The notes under the pieces were generated by a model. That model worked only from the letters and a program-made list of their open reading frames with translations, was not told the origin of the DNA and searched no databases. From Tenuifilum sp040752515 (GTDB lineage Bacteria > Bacteroidota > Bacteroidia > Bacteroidales > Tenuifilaceae): DNA of 64,000 bases. Shown piece after piece: positions 16,209 to 24,237 of this stretch. The translations under genes and the position numbers were made by a program. Each line of letters starts with the position of its first letter. The stretch's first letter is position 1. The stretch covers positions 57,278 through 121,277 of the forward strand of contig JBFMGQ010000007.1 of the NCBI GenBank assembly GCA_040752515.1, written 5' to 3'.

Positions 16209-16961
16209 ATGCTAACAATCAAAGACTTACACGCTAAGATTAACGATAAAGAAATTCTCAAGGGTATCAACCTTGAGGTGAAAGCTGGCGAGATTCATGC
16301 AATTATGGGGCCAAACGGATCAGGGAAAAGCACCCTTGCATCGGTTCTAACCGGACGAGAGCTGGTTGAGGTAACACACGGATCGGTAACCTTCAATGGA
16401 AAGGATTTGCTGGAGATGGCGCCAGAAATTCGCGCTCGCGAAGGTATCTTTCTGAGCTTCCAGTATCCGGTAGAGATACCCGGGGTGAGCATGGTAAACT
16501 TTATGAAGGCAGCCGTAAACGAGCATCGCAAGTATAGGGGATTGGAACCCCTCTCGGCTTCCGATTTTCTGAAAATGATGCGTGAGCGCAAGGAACTGGT
16601 CGAAATTGATTCGGCCCTCACCAACCGTTCGGTGAACGAGGGTTTTTCCGGTGGCGAAAAGAAGAAAAACGAAATCTTCCAGATGGCCATGCTTGAACCA
16701 AAGTTGGCCATTCTCGACGAAACCGACTCGGGACTCGATATCGACGCACTTCGCGTGGTGGCTAACGGGGTCAACAAGCTCAAACGCCCCGATAATGCAG
16801 TTATTGTAATTACCCACTACCAGCGTTTGCTCGATTACATTGTTCCCGATTATGTGCATATCCTCTACAATGGCCGCATTGTTAAAAGCGCTGGGAAAGA
16901 ACTTGCCCTTGAACTTGAAGAAAAGGGATACGATTGGATTAAAAATGGCGACAACGCCTAA
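16209..16961 (+). CDS. sufC: Fe-S cluster assembly ATPase SufC
   Basis: ABC-type ATPase of SufBCD, powering conformational change during cluster assembly. Walker A GPNGSGKST near residues 36-44, signature FSGGEKKKNE near 144-153, Walker B LAILDETDSGLD near 166-177, and ITHYQRLL. The ETDSGLD in place of EPTSGLD is characteristic of SufC. 250 residues, normal. sufD follows after 28 bp. Confidence 0.97.
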   Translation: MLTIKDLHAKINDKEILKGINLEVKAGEIHAIMGPNGSGKSTLASVLTGRELVEVTHGSVTFNGKDLLEMAPEIRAREGIFLSFQYPVEIPGVSMVNFMKAAVNEHRKYRGLEPLSASDFLKMMRERKELVEIDSALTNRSVNEGFSGGEKKKNEIFQMAMLEPKLAILDETDSGLDIDALRVVANGVNKLKRPDNAVIVITHYQRLLDYIVPDYVHILYNGRIVKSAGKELALELEEKGYDWIKNGDNA

Positions 16962-16989
16962 ATCACTTTGGTGGTAAAACTGCAACCAT

Positions 16990-18357
16990 ATGTCCGATAA
17001 AACGATAGCAACACCCATACGTGAGGAGCTGATTAACCTGTATCAGAACAATCTCGATTTAATAACCCGAGGAAGTGCCGATATACTTAATCAGCACAGG
17101 CAAGAGGCTTTAAAGCACTTCAACCTGCTTGGAATTCCATCGCAAAAAAACGAAAAGTATAAATACAGTAAGATTGAACCGCTTTTCAACTACGAATACG
17201 AAAAGCACTTTGCACCTAAACGCATTGCGTTTAATGTAGATGATATTTTTCGATGCGATATCCCCGAACTCGATACCCATTTGGCATTAGTGCTCAATGG
17301 ATTTTATCTGCCCAAAGGCGAAAAGCTAACCACCTTGCCCAATGGTGTTATATATGGAAGTTTAGCCGAAGCGGCAGTTAGGTTACCCGACTTGGTTAAA
17401 GGTCGATATAACTCACTTGCCGAAAACCATACCGATGGACTTGTGGCTATGAACACCGCATTTGCTCAGGATGGCGTTTTTATCTATGTACCCCGTAATG
17501 TAGTTGAGGGTAAGCCCATTCAGATTATCAACCTGCTCATGTCCGATACCAACCAGATGGTTCAGTACCGTAACCTGATTGTGGTTGATGAGGGAGCTCA
17601 GGCCAATGTCCTTGTTTGTGACCATACCCTGTCGCCTAAGCGATTCCTATCGAATGTGGTAACCGAAATTTTTGTGGGCAATAATGCCCAACTCGAATTT
17701 GTCAAAATGCAGAATGAGCACAACGATTCGGCTCAGCTAACCCATACCTATGTCCACCAGCAAACCGATTCACGTTTGGTTACCAACGTTTTGTCGCTTC
17801 ACGGTGGTTTTATCCGCAACAACCTTGCTGTTACCCTTGCCGGTGAGGGCGCCGATGCTCAGCTCTACGGCCTATACCTTACCGACCGTACTCAGCATAC
17901 CGATAACTTTACCTTTATTGACCATGCAGTACCAAACTGCACCAGCAATGAGCTCTACAAGGGAATACTCGATGATCAGGCTACCGGGGCCTTTAACGGT
18001 AAAATCATGGTTAGGCGCGATGCCCAAAAAACTCAGGCCTACCAGTCGAACAACAATCTGTTGCTCACAGCCGATGCCCGTATGAGCACCAAACCCCAGC
18101 TTGAGATTTATGCCGATGATGTAAAATGCTCGCACGGTGCCACCGTTGGACAGCTCGATAATGAAGCCCTTTTCTACATGCGAGCCCGCGGTATAGGCGA
18201 ACGCGAAGCCAAGCTGCTGCTCATGTTCGGATTTGCCCACGATGTAGTTAAACGAATATCGATCGACACGCTTAGGGAGCGAATCGACGATATGGTAAAC
18301 AAACGCCTCCGTGGTGAGCTTTCGCGCTGTCACAACTGCCCTATGCATTACTGTTAG
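16990..18357 (+). CDS. sufD: Fe-S cluster assembly protein SufD
   Basis: SufB paralogue and partner in the SufBCD scaffold. 455 residues. The C-terminal core is recognisable from KGILDDQATGAFNGKIMVRRDAQKTQAYQSNNNLLL and CSHGATVGQLDNEALFYMRARGI, followed by ERIDDMVNKRLR. The N-terminal part FNLLGIPSQKNEKYKYSKI is the usual helical lead. Ends CHNCPMHYC, a Cys-rich tail. Followed by the second inserted element rather than directly by sufS. Confidence 0.95.
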   Translation: MSDKTIATPIREELINLYQNNLDLITRGSADILNQHRQEALKHFNLLGIPSQKNEKYKYSKIEPLFNYEYEKHFAPKRIAFNVDDIFRCDIPELDTHLALVLNGFYLPKGEKLTTLPNGVIYGSLAEAAVRLPDLVKGRYNSLAENHTDGLVAMNTAFAQDGVFIYVPRNVVEGKPIQIINLLMSDTNQMVQYRNLIVVDEGAQANVLVCDHTLSPKRFLSNVVTEIFVGNNAQLEFVKMQNEHNDSAQLTHTYVHQQTDSRLVTNVLSLHGGFIRNNLAVTLAGEGADAQLYGLYLTDRTQHTDNFTFIDHAVPNCTSNELYKGILDDQATGAFNGKIMVRRDAQKTQAYQSNNNLLLTADARMSTKPQLEIYADDVKCSHGATVGQLDNEALFYMRARGIGEREAKLLLMFGFAHDVVKRISIDTLRERIDDMVNKRLRGELSRCHNCPMHYC

Positions 18358-18387
18358 GGAGGGACTGAAGGGGTTGAAAAGGGGAAG

Positions 18388-18825
18388 GTTCGTTGATAGT
18401 TGATCGTTGTTCGAAATAACGCCTTAATATATGGACTATAAGGAACTTGATGTGTGGAAGTCTTCAATTGAATTGGCAAAATTAGTTTACCATTTCACTG
18501 GGCAATTGCCATCAAATGAGGAATTTGGGCTATCCTATCAATTGAGACGCGCAGTCGTCTCAATTCCTTCAAATATTGCTGAAGGTATTGGGCGAAACAC
18601 TTCAAAAGAAACAATCCAGTTCCTTTTTATTGCCGGAGGTTCTATTTTTGAACTGGAAACGCAACTTATTTTGTGCAAAGAGATTTTTTAAGGTTGATAC
18701 TAATAAATATGATGCTCTTTATCAAAAGTTACAAAACTGCAAAATGTTAATAAACGGCTTTATTAATTACTATCAAAAAAAGTAAAGTGATGTTTAATAC
18801 GAACAACGAACAACGAAAAACGAAC
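18388..18825 (+). mobile_element. Intervening-sequence-like element 2 in the suf operon
   Basis: A second insertion in the same operon, between sufD and sufS. Its ends (18388-18413 and 18800-18825) are 26-bp imperfect inverted repeats (22 of 26 positions pair) built from CGAACAACGA-like units, unrelated in sequence to those of element 1. It carries a broken four-helix-bundle gene. The right repeat runs into the sufS reading frame. Confidence 0.55.
18431..18785 (+). pseudogene. Frameshifted four-helix-bundle (IVP family) gene
   Basis: Frame 1 (18431-18691) encodes YKELDVWKSSIELAKLVY, YQLRRAVVSIPSNIAEGIGR and FLFIAGGSIFELETQLIL, then stops after CKEIF. The missing C-terminus (KVDTNKYDALYQKLQ, ending at 18785) continues in another frame. 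Removing one base from the six-T run at 18684-18689 restores a 117-residue protein, normal for the family. So this is a one-base insertion in a homopolymer: decay, sequencing error, or (less likely) slippage. Otherwise well conserved, suggesting recent loss. Confidence 0.8.
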
Positions 18826-20037
18826 AACCTACTAAGCCGTCGCTCTGACTTCCCAATCCTATCGCGCGAGGTTTATGGGCGGCCGTTGGTTTACTTTGAT
18901 AATGGGGCTACAACGCAGAAGCCCACCTGTGTGCTGCAAACCATTGAACGTTTCTACAAGGAGATTAACGCCAATATTCACCGGGGAGTCCATAAACTCA
19001 GCGATGAATCGACCCGCGAGTATGAGAACGCCCGCGAGGTGGTTCGTAGGTTTTTGAATGCCCGCAAAACCTCTGAAATCATTTTCACCTCAGGTACAAC
19101 CGCCTCTATCAACCTTGTGGCTTTTTCATTTGGCGAGGTTTTTGTCCACCAGGGCGATGAGGTGCTGGTTACCGAAATGGAGCATCACTCCAACATTGTG
19201 CCCTGGCAGCTGCTCTGCGAGCGTAAAGGCGCTACCCTAAAGGTGCTTCCGTTCAACGACAATGGCGAGCTTATGCTCGAAAAGCTACCCGAATTACTTT
19301 CACCCAAAACCCGTATAGTTGCCGTAACACATGTATCGAATACTCTGGGAACGGTAAACCCTATTGCCGAGATTGTGCGCATAGCGCACAGCCAAAACGT
19401 TCCCGTGCTGGTTGATGGTGCTCAGGGAGTAAAGCATGGTAAAATTGATGTTCAACAGCTCGATGCTGATTTTTATGCCTTCTCGGGGCATAAAATTTAC
19501 GGCCCAACCGGAATAGGTGTGCTTTATGGCAAGGAGGAATGGCTCGACCGAATGGTTCCCTGGCAGGGTGGTGGCGATATGATAGCTACCGTATCGTTCA
19601 AGAAAACCACTTTTAACGAGTTACCGTTTAAGTTCGAGGCCGGAACGGCAAACTACATCGGCGCAGCCGGTTTAGCCACCGCACTTGATTACTATACGAG
19701 CATTGGCCCCGAACTTGCCACAGCTTATGAGGACGAGCTGCTTAAATATGCAACCCAAAAGCTCAAGGATATTGACGGGCTTACCATTTACGGTAATGCC
19801 CAGGAAAAGGCTGCCATTATATCGTTCCTGCTCAACGGAATCCATCCGTACGATACCGGAATGATACTCGACAAAATGGGCATAGCCGTCCGTACGGGCA
19901 ACCACTGTACCCAGCCAGTAATTGACCACTACGGTATTGATGGCACCGTGCGTGCCTCGCTGGCATTCTACAACACCTTTGACGAAATTGACCGCCTTGT
20001 GGAAGCCCTCCATAGGGTTAAGGAGATGTTTGGGTAG
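18787..20037 (+). CDS. sufS: Cysteine desulfurase SufS
   Basis: PLP enzyme that removes sulfur from cysteine and passes it to the SUF scaffold. PLP lysine in GHKIYGPTG (Lys236) and catalytic Cys374 in RTGNHCTQP are present; core FPILSREVYGRPLVYFDNGATTQKP is typical. The start (ATG 18787 or 18790) precedes a low-complexity stretch TNNEQRKTNN that is encoded by the right inverted repeat of element 2. Family members usually begin only a few residues before DFPIL, so the first 15 or so residues look acquired. Confidence 0.95.
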   Translation: MMFNTNNEQRKTNNLLSRRSDFPILSREVYGRPLVYFDNGATTQKPTCVLQTIERFYKEINANIHRGVHKLSDESTREYENAREVVRRFLNARKTSEIIFTSGTTASINLVAFSFGEVFVHQGDEVLVTEMEHHSNIVPWQLLCERKGATLKVLPFNDNGELMLEKLPELLSPKTRIVAVTHVSNTLGTVNPIAEIVRIAHSQNVPVLVDGAQGVKHGKIDVQQLDADFYAFSGHKIYGPTGIGVLYGKEEWLDRMVPWQGGGDMIATVSFKKTTFNELPFKFEAGTANYIGAAGLATALDYYTSIGPELATAYEDELLKYATQKLKDIDGLTIYGNAQEKAAIISFLLNGIHPYDTGMILDKMGIAVRTGNHCTQPVIDHYGIDGTVRASLAFYNTFDEIDRLVEALHRVKEMFG

Positions 20038-20378
20038 GATGCACACTTGTTGGTGTGAGTCAGTTTTAGAAATGTAGGTTTGAAAAAAAGTCCACACCTA
20101 ATCTTTTGAGGATTTATATTAATTAAGCGAAAGATATTTTCTAAAACTGTAAACGCCCAGAATGAAATTCCCTGCAGGTGCGGTGGGCTTCATTTGAATG
20201 TAAGCACGACACCCCGCATGAAGCCAAAGGTTGGTTAGCATTTAACCATTTTTCTATTCTATTAGTCCGTTAACATTTATTGTCTTACTTTATGCTTTGG
20301 TTTGGTTGCTCTTTTGCAAAACTTGGCTTTTACTTTGGACTTTTGCGGTATTGCAAATGTGTCGCTAAGAAACGGTAG
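20038..20378. other. Gene-free stretch between sufS and the restriction-modification island
   Basis: Convergent intergenic region. It holds a small CACAC/GTGTG hairpin right after sufS (20043-20057), an inverted repeat CAGTTTTAGAAA at 20061-20072 with its partner at 20136-20149, and a GC-richer patch (20155-20240) with GGCTTCAT and ATGAAGCC facing each other. These may be the native sufS terminator followed by island-junction sequence. No gene. Confidence 0.35.
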
Positions 20379-21161
20379 TTATTGTATGTTATATCTTGCA
20401 AAGTATGCATCAATCTCTGGTCTCAGCTCTAAGCCAACTCTTTCAAAAATGTTGAGCAGGTCAGTATATGCACCTTGTCCACCAAGAAAGTCCCAAAATT
20501 CTGCTGCAACTTTTAATTCATTGTCTAAGTCAAGCATACCACGCATTGTCCAACGATTATAGGGTTGGGGTTCGTAAGGATTGTAAGGGATAGCTATAAT
20601 GGTTTGAACATTGGCATTTGGGTTCTCTGCTAATGTAGTAGCTACCCATTCCAAAAGTGTTCGTTTAAATTCCTTAAAACCGCCTGCATTGGGTTTTGCC
20701 GTTTTCAGGTCAATTAGATAAATTGTTCCATCTTGGTTTATTAATTTAATATCAACTTTGGTTGGTTTTATGGTTCTCATTCCTCCTTCTTGACAAACAG
20801 CTCTTATGGCAGCAATTTCTTCTTCCTTATTAGGTTGTCTTGAAGCTACACTTAACTCGTCCATTATATTTTGGATGACCCTTTGCGCTTCTGACGAAAT
20901 TCGATTACCTGCTATTTGTTGAGATTCTGCAATTGTAAAAGTTGATAAAGCCAATTCTTTGGCAACAGGTTCAAAAATGCTTGTTCCAAAGTTGGTATTT
21001 AAGGAATGAATAAAGGAAAACAACGCCATTCTATCTCTCCCAAGTAACCGGGTATGGAAAGGCATGGCTGCCGGCTCGGGATTATAGTTTTGAAATTTGT
21101 GTCTTAAACTGTTTCGTAAAACGTTTTCAACTTGTTGTATTTGTTGTGGAGTTAGGGACAT
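20379..21161 (-). CDS. Type II restriction endonuclease, TdeIII-like
   Basis: 260 residues, resembling the TdeIII family of type II endonucleases (the characterised member is reported to cut GGNCC). The catalytic PD-(D/E)xK-type core is visible as KVDIKLINQDGTIYLIDLKTAKPNAGG near residues 128-155 (acid in KVDIK, then D-x-K in IDLKT). The downstream motif IIAIPYNPYEPQPYNRW is also family-typical. Its ATG abuts the methyltransferase stop. Cleavage specificity cannot be read from the sequence. Confidence 0.82.
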   Translation of the reverse strand: MSLTPQQIQQVENVLRNSLRHKFQNYNPEPAAMPFHTRLLGRDRMALFSFIHSLNTNFGTSIFEPVAKELALSTFTIAESQQIAGNRISSEAQRVIQNIMDELSVASRQPNKEEEIAAIRAVCQEGGMRTIKPTKVDIKLINQDGTIYLIDLKTAKPNAGGFKEFKRTLLEWVATTLAENPNANVQTIIAIPYNPYEPQPYNRWTMRGMLDLDNELKVAAEFWDFLGGQGAYTDLLNIFERVGLELRPEIDAYFARYNIQ

Positions 21162-22739
21162 TTATTTTTTCTTTAAATGAAAAATTATTTCAGCATAAGC
21201 TCCTTTATCTTTTTCCGTGCGGTTTAGTACCGGACGTTTATATTGATTGACAATCTGCATTCCTGCTTTTTCGGCAATGGTAGGATACATATTGTATTTG
21301 TCGTTAGCAACAAGAAAAATATCGTAATCTTCTACTAAAAATCTTTTTGAATTAATGAGTACTGCACTGATTCCTTCTATATAACTTTCTCTTGCCTCTT
21401 TACCCTGTCCCTTGTAAAGCGGTCCGATTTCCAGCTCATCTTTACGCTTAAAACCAAATAAATCGTAAGCATAAGCGTGTTGTTCATGATAATCAATCAA
21501 ACCAACATAAGGAGGAGAGGTAAATATACCCTTGATTTTTTGCTTTTCAACAAGGTTTGCAAAATCAGGTTTAACTTTTCTAAGTTCTTCAATTAAATCA
21601 ATATTTCTGCTATCACCTGTTAAACATACATGAAAGGTGTCTTTTCTAAGTTTATCAAATTGAACTAATCTCTTAACTGTATCTTTAGAATAAGTCTCCC
21701 ACCATTTAAGAATTGAAAACAAGGGCTTACAAATTTTTCCATGTTTACTGCAATAATAGGTAGCTGTAATAGGTTCGATAAGTGTAGCCAAATCTGCATG
21801 AGTCGTTGCCCGGCAACTCCTGATGGTTCGACTTAGAATAATACTCACGATTTTTTTCGTATCAAGGTTTTTAATTTTTTTGATTTCATCAAAAACAAAC
21901 TGAATTTCATCTCTTATGTGCTGAGTGTACCATTTATCAAGGAACGAGTCTTCTTTGTCTTGACGTAGTTTAATATCGTATTCTTTTACAAGTTTATTGA
22001 AGATGGGTAGAAATTCTTTTGCCTTTTCTTCACCATAAGTCTTTTCTTCAATTTCCTTGCGTCTAACTTTGTATTTGTATTCAGGAACTGGAAAATGCTT
22101 ATTGTTGAAAACATTCAACTCTTTTAAAAGTCGGTCTTCAAACTCAAGCGTTTTATGGTCAGCTAAAAACGATCTTAATGCTTTCGTTATTCTGTTAATT
22201 TCAGTTTGTACATCTACGAGATTATATTTTGTAACCTTACAATTACCAATCATTGAATTAAATGAAGAAACATCATTTCCAACTGCATGAATTCCTAATT
22301 CACAGGCTTGAACCATTGTTGTTCCGCTTCCTGAAAATGGATCGTAAACAATATCGCCTGGTTTGAAATAAACTTCCTTCTTGAAATTGTCAGTATGGTT
22401 GTCCAGAAAATATTCAACCAACTGAGGAATAAATTTTCCTTTGTAAGGATGAAGTCTGTGAACATGTTTAGTGGTTTCAGCCTCTTTGTATTGTTCAAAA
22501 GATAATGCCCAGTTTAAATCCTCTCCAAGGTGCTCTTTCCATTCTTCTTGTCTTGATTTTTTTTGATTCTTGTAATATTGAATGAGTTCATCTTTGAGTA
22601 CTAATGTTGAACCATTTTCGCCAATTTTTTTTATTCTACCATATTGGATAAGGTAGGAAATATTAGAAGGTGTTACATTCTTTCCTAAAAAATCTGTTGC
22701 CCACCGACTTGCTTCTATGATGGATAGTAATTCTGACAT
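21162..22739 (-). CDS. Type II DNA methyltransferase (SPPY motif)
   Basis: 525 residues. AdoMet-binding DPFSGSGTTMVQA near residues 134-146 comes before the catalytic TSPPYVGLIDYHEQHAY near 406-422. The motif order is unusual for a simple beta-class enzyme, where the catalytic motif comes first, and the SPPY form points to N4-cytosine or N6-adenine methylation. The N-terminal 60 residues resemble a helix-turn-helix (ATDFLGKNVTPSNISYLIQYGRIKKIG). It protects host DNA from the adjacent TdeIII-like nuclease. It begins 1 bp after the controller gene ends. Confidence 0.88.
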   Translation of the reverse strand: MSELLSIIEASRWATDFLGKNVTPSNISYLIQYGRIKKIGENGSTLVLKDELIQYYKNQKKSRQEEWKEHLGEDLNWALSFEQYKEAETTKHVHRLHPYKGKFIPQLVEYFLDNHTDNFKKEVYFKPGDIVYDPFSGSGTTMVQACELGIHAVGNDVSSFNSMIGNCKVTKYNLVDVQTEINRITKALRSFLADHKTLEFEDRLLKELNVFNNKHFPVPEYKYKVRRKEIEEKTYGEEKAKEFLPIFNKLVKEYDIKLRQDKEDSFLDKWYTQHIRDEIQFVFDEIKKIKNLDTKKIVSIILSRTIRSCRATTHADLATLIEPITATYYCSKHGKICKPLFSILKWWETYSKDTVKRLVQFDKLRKDTFHVCLTGDSRNIDLIEELRKVKPDFANLVEKQKIKGIFTSPPYVGLIDYHEQHAYAYDLFGFKRKDELEIGPLYKGQGKEARESYIEGISAVLINSKRFLVEDYDIFLVANDKYNMYPTIAEKAGMQIVNQYKRPVLNRTEKDKGAYAEIIFHLKKK

Positions 22740-22740
22740 T

Positions 22741-23043
22741 TTACTTGTTTTTTGTTACTCTGTGTTTTAATGTTTTTTCAGCAACTTTGAGCGCTTGAAT
22801 TCCCAAATATTCGTCTTGTATTTCGTAAAGAATTATCTCACTCAAATATTGAATAAGCAAAGATTCCTTGTCGAGATCAAGTATTTCAGCCAACTTAGTG
22901 ATTTGTTCTCTTGTGGCTTTTCTTTCCCCACGTTCAATTTTACTGAGTATGGCTATGTCAATTTCGAGTTGAGCAGAAACATGTCGCAATAGCAACCCTT
23001 TTTTCTCTCTTTTCTCTCTGATTATTTCTCCGATTGTTTTCAA
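22741..23043 (-). CDS. XRE-family HTH regulator, probable R-M controller protein
   Basis: 100 residues from TTG 23043: (M)KTIGEIIREKREKKGLLLRHVSAQLEIDIAILSKIERGERKATREQI is an XRE helix-turn-helix, followed by a C-terminal helix. An ATG at 23130 in the same frame would give 129 residues, but that extension is non-conserved in character and would cover a palindrome and a -7 box that belong to the promoter; I therefore prefer TTG 23043. As first gene of controller-methyltransferase-nuclease it probably times expression of the R-M genes. Confidence 0.75.
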   Translation of the reverse strand: MKTIGEIIREKREKKGLLLRHVSAQLEIDIAILSKIERGERKATREQITKLAEILDLDKESLLIQYLSEIILYEIQDEYLGIQALKVAEKTLKHRVTKNK

Positions 23044-23058
23044 TTTAAAAATATTTAC

Positions 23059-23075
23059 TTGACAACATTTGTCAA
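23059..23075. promoter_or_regulatory. Palindromic operator of the R-M controller
   Basis: TTGACAA-CAT-TTGTCAA, a perfect 7-bp inverted repeat with 3-bp spacer, 15 bp upstream of the controller TTG start. It resembles C-box operators bound by R-M controller proteins. Binding by the adjacent XRE protein is inference. Confidence 0.55.
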
Positions 23076-23080
23076 ATATA
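23073..23080 (-). promoter_or_regulatory. Putative -7 box of the R-M operon
   Basis: TATATTTG on the minus strand fits TAnnTTTG and overlaps the operator palindrome. Transcription would begin near 23066, inside the palindrome, consistent with autoregulation. No TTTG at the expected -33 position. Confidence 0.4.
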
Positions 23081-23423
23081 GAAAGTGTTTTTGATTTGGT
23101 TGCTATATACTTTGAAGTTTTTTTCAACATTATGCTAAATGGCTAATAAGTCAGCTGGTGAGTGGGCTTGGGTGCGTTTGAACAAAATTATATGTGCTGC
23201 AAATCGTGTCAGTTTATGAGTTGGCATGAAGCTCTTTTTTTGCGAAGGGCCGGCATTTTGTTTGTTGTGTTATTGTTCGTTTCTTATCGGTTGTTTCGTC
23301 TTTTAGGGTTGCAGCTAATAACGCTATAAAGTTATGCTCTATTATTTTACGAATCTATAAAATAAGTTACAAATCATCAAAAGGACTTTTTAATTTCGTT
23401 TACCACTTTTCGTGCTAAGCAAT
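23081..23423. other. Gene-free stretch upstream of the R-M island
   Basis: Divergent region between the R-M operon and the TonB-like gene. No gene seen. It contains a patch (23210-23260) with GCATGAAGC and a GGCCGGC sequence that resembles the patch at the other island border (20210-20220), which may mark the island ends. Confidence 0.3.
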
Positions 23424-23431
23424 TATCTTTG
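23424..23431 (+). promoter_or_regulatory. Putative -7 box for the TonB-like gene
   Basis: TATCTTTG, 28 bp before the ATG at 23459. Fits TAnnTTTG; -33 element not convincing. Confidence 0.45.
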
Positions 23432-23458
23432 TAAGGTCATTGAAAAAAAGCACCCGTA

Positions 23459-24235
23459 ATGCCCTTTGCCCAGAAAATTGAGGATGCCATTGATAGGTTC
23501 TACACAGCCATTACGGTGGGGGTTAACCACCATAAGGTTGGGATATTGAGTACCATTGTGGTGCATCTGCTCTTGGTCATTGTCTTTTTAGTTCTAAAGA
23601 TTGAAACCCGCAAGGAGTATTACGGCTCAACCATCGAGATGGAGTTTGAGGAGCCCAAGGAGGAGGAAATAGTTCAGCAAAAGCTTGAGCCTACGCTTCC
23701 GCCCGATGCGCTAAAACCGGAGTACGAAGCTGAGGCCATCCGTAACTTTGCTGTTGATGCCTCCAAAACCGATTTGAATGCAGGGCTAAGCGACGAAAAG
23801 AATATAGATGCCGATGAGCTCTACCGCGAGGCCAATCAGGTGTACGAGCGCATGCAGCAGAATAGGCAACTTTACGAGCAAGCCCAAAAGGATATTGAGG
23901 CCAACATCCCAAACACCCCTGAAAAGAGCGTCCCCAAATCGAAAGAGGGTCAATATAAAGGGCCCACCGTGGTGTCGTACTACCTTTTAGGGCGAAAGGC
24001 ATTGCATTTGCCTGTACCATCGTACAAATGCGAACTTGGCGGACAGGTTGTGGTTAATATTGAGGTGAAGCCCGATGGACGGGTTGCCGATGCCAGCATC
24101 GATAGGGCTAACTCAGTAACCGACGAATGTATTAATCAGGCGGCCATTCAGGCGGCCATGGCCAGTATCTTTACTGCTATTTCAGGGACTGCCCGGCAAC
24201 GGGGTAGTATCACCTACCTTTTTGTTCCCCAGTAG
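23459..24235 (+). CDS. TonB-like periplasmic energy-transducer protein
   Basis: 258 residues. A short cytoplasmic N-terminus, a single membrane anchor at about residues 30-48 (STIVVHLLLVIVFLVLKI), an acidic linker (EEPKEEEIVQQKLEPTLPPD), a helical segment (LYREANQVYERMQQNRQLYEQ), and a C-terminal TonB-like fold with GGQVVVNIEVKPDGRVADASID. The topology fits proteins that connect the inner membrane to outer-membrane receptors, but the linker is short and not proline-rich. Ends 2 bp before convergent ald. Confidence 0.7.
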   Translation: MPFAQKIEDAIDRFYTAITVGVNHHKVGILSTIVVHLLLVIVFLVLKIETRKEYYGSTIEMEFEEPKEEEIVQQKLEPTLPPDALKPEYEAEAIRNFAVDASKTDLNAGLSDEKNIDADELYREANQVYERMQQNRQLYEQAQKDIEANIPNTPEKSVPKSKEGQYKGPTVVSYYLLGRKALHLPVPSYKCELGGQVVVNIEVKPDGRVADASIDRANSVTDECINQAAIQAAMASIFTAISGTARQRGSITYLFVPQ

Positions 24236-24237
24236 AG

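Noticed and set aside
16347..17018. Long minus-strand open frame (223 codons) opposite sufC
   Set aside because: It lies antisense to a well-supported gene, has no recognisable motif, and its length follows from codon bias of the sense gene.
17872..18348. Minus-strand open frame of 158 codons opposite sufD
   Set aside because: Shadow of the sufD frame; no homology features.
20302..20562. Plus-strand open frame of 86 codons overlapping the restriction endonuclease gene
   Set aside because: Antisense to the endonuclease C-terminus with no motif; the leftward frame explains the sequence.
20200..23260. GCATGAAGC-containing patches on both sides of the R-M island as possible attachment sites
   Set aside because: Only a short shared word; no direct repeat long enough to define ends, and no integrase nearby.
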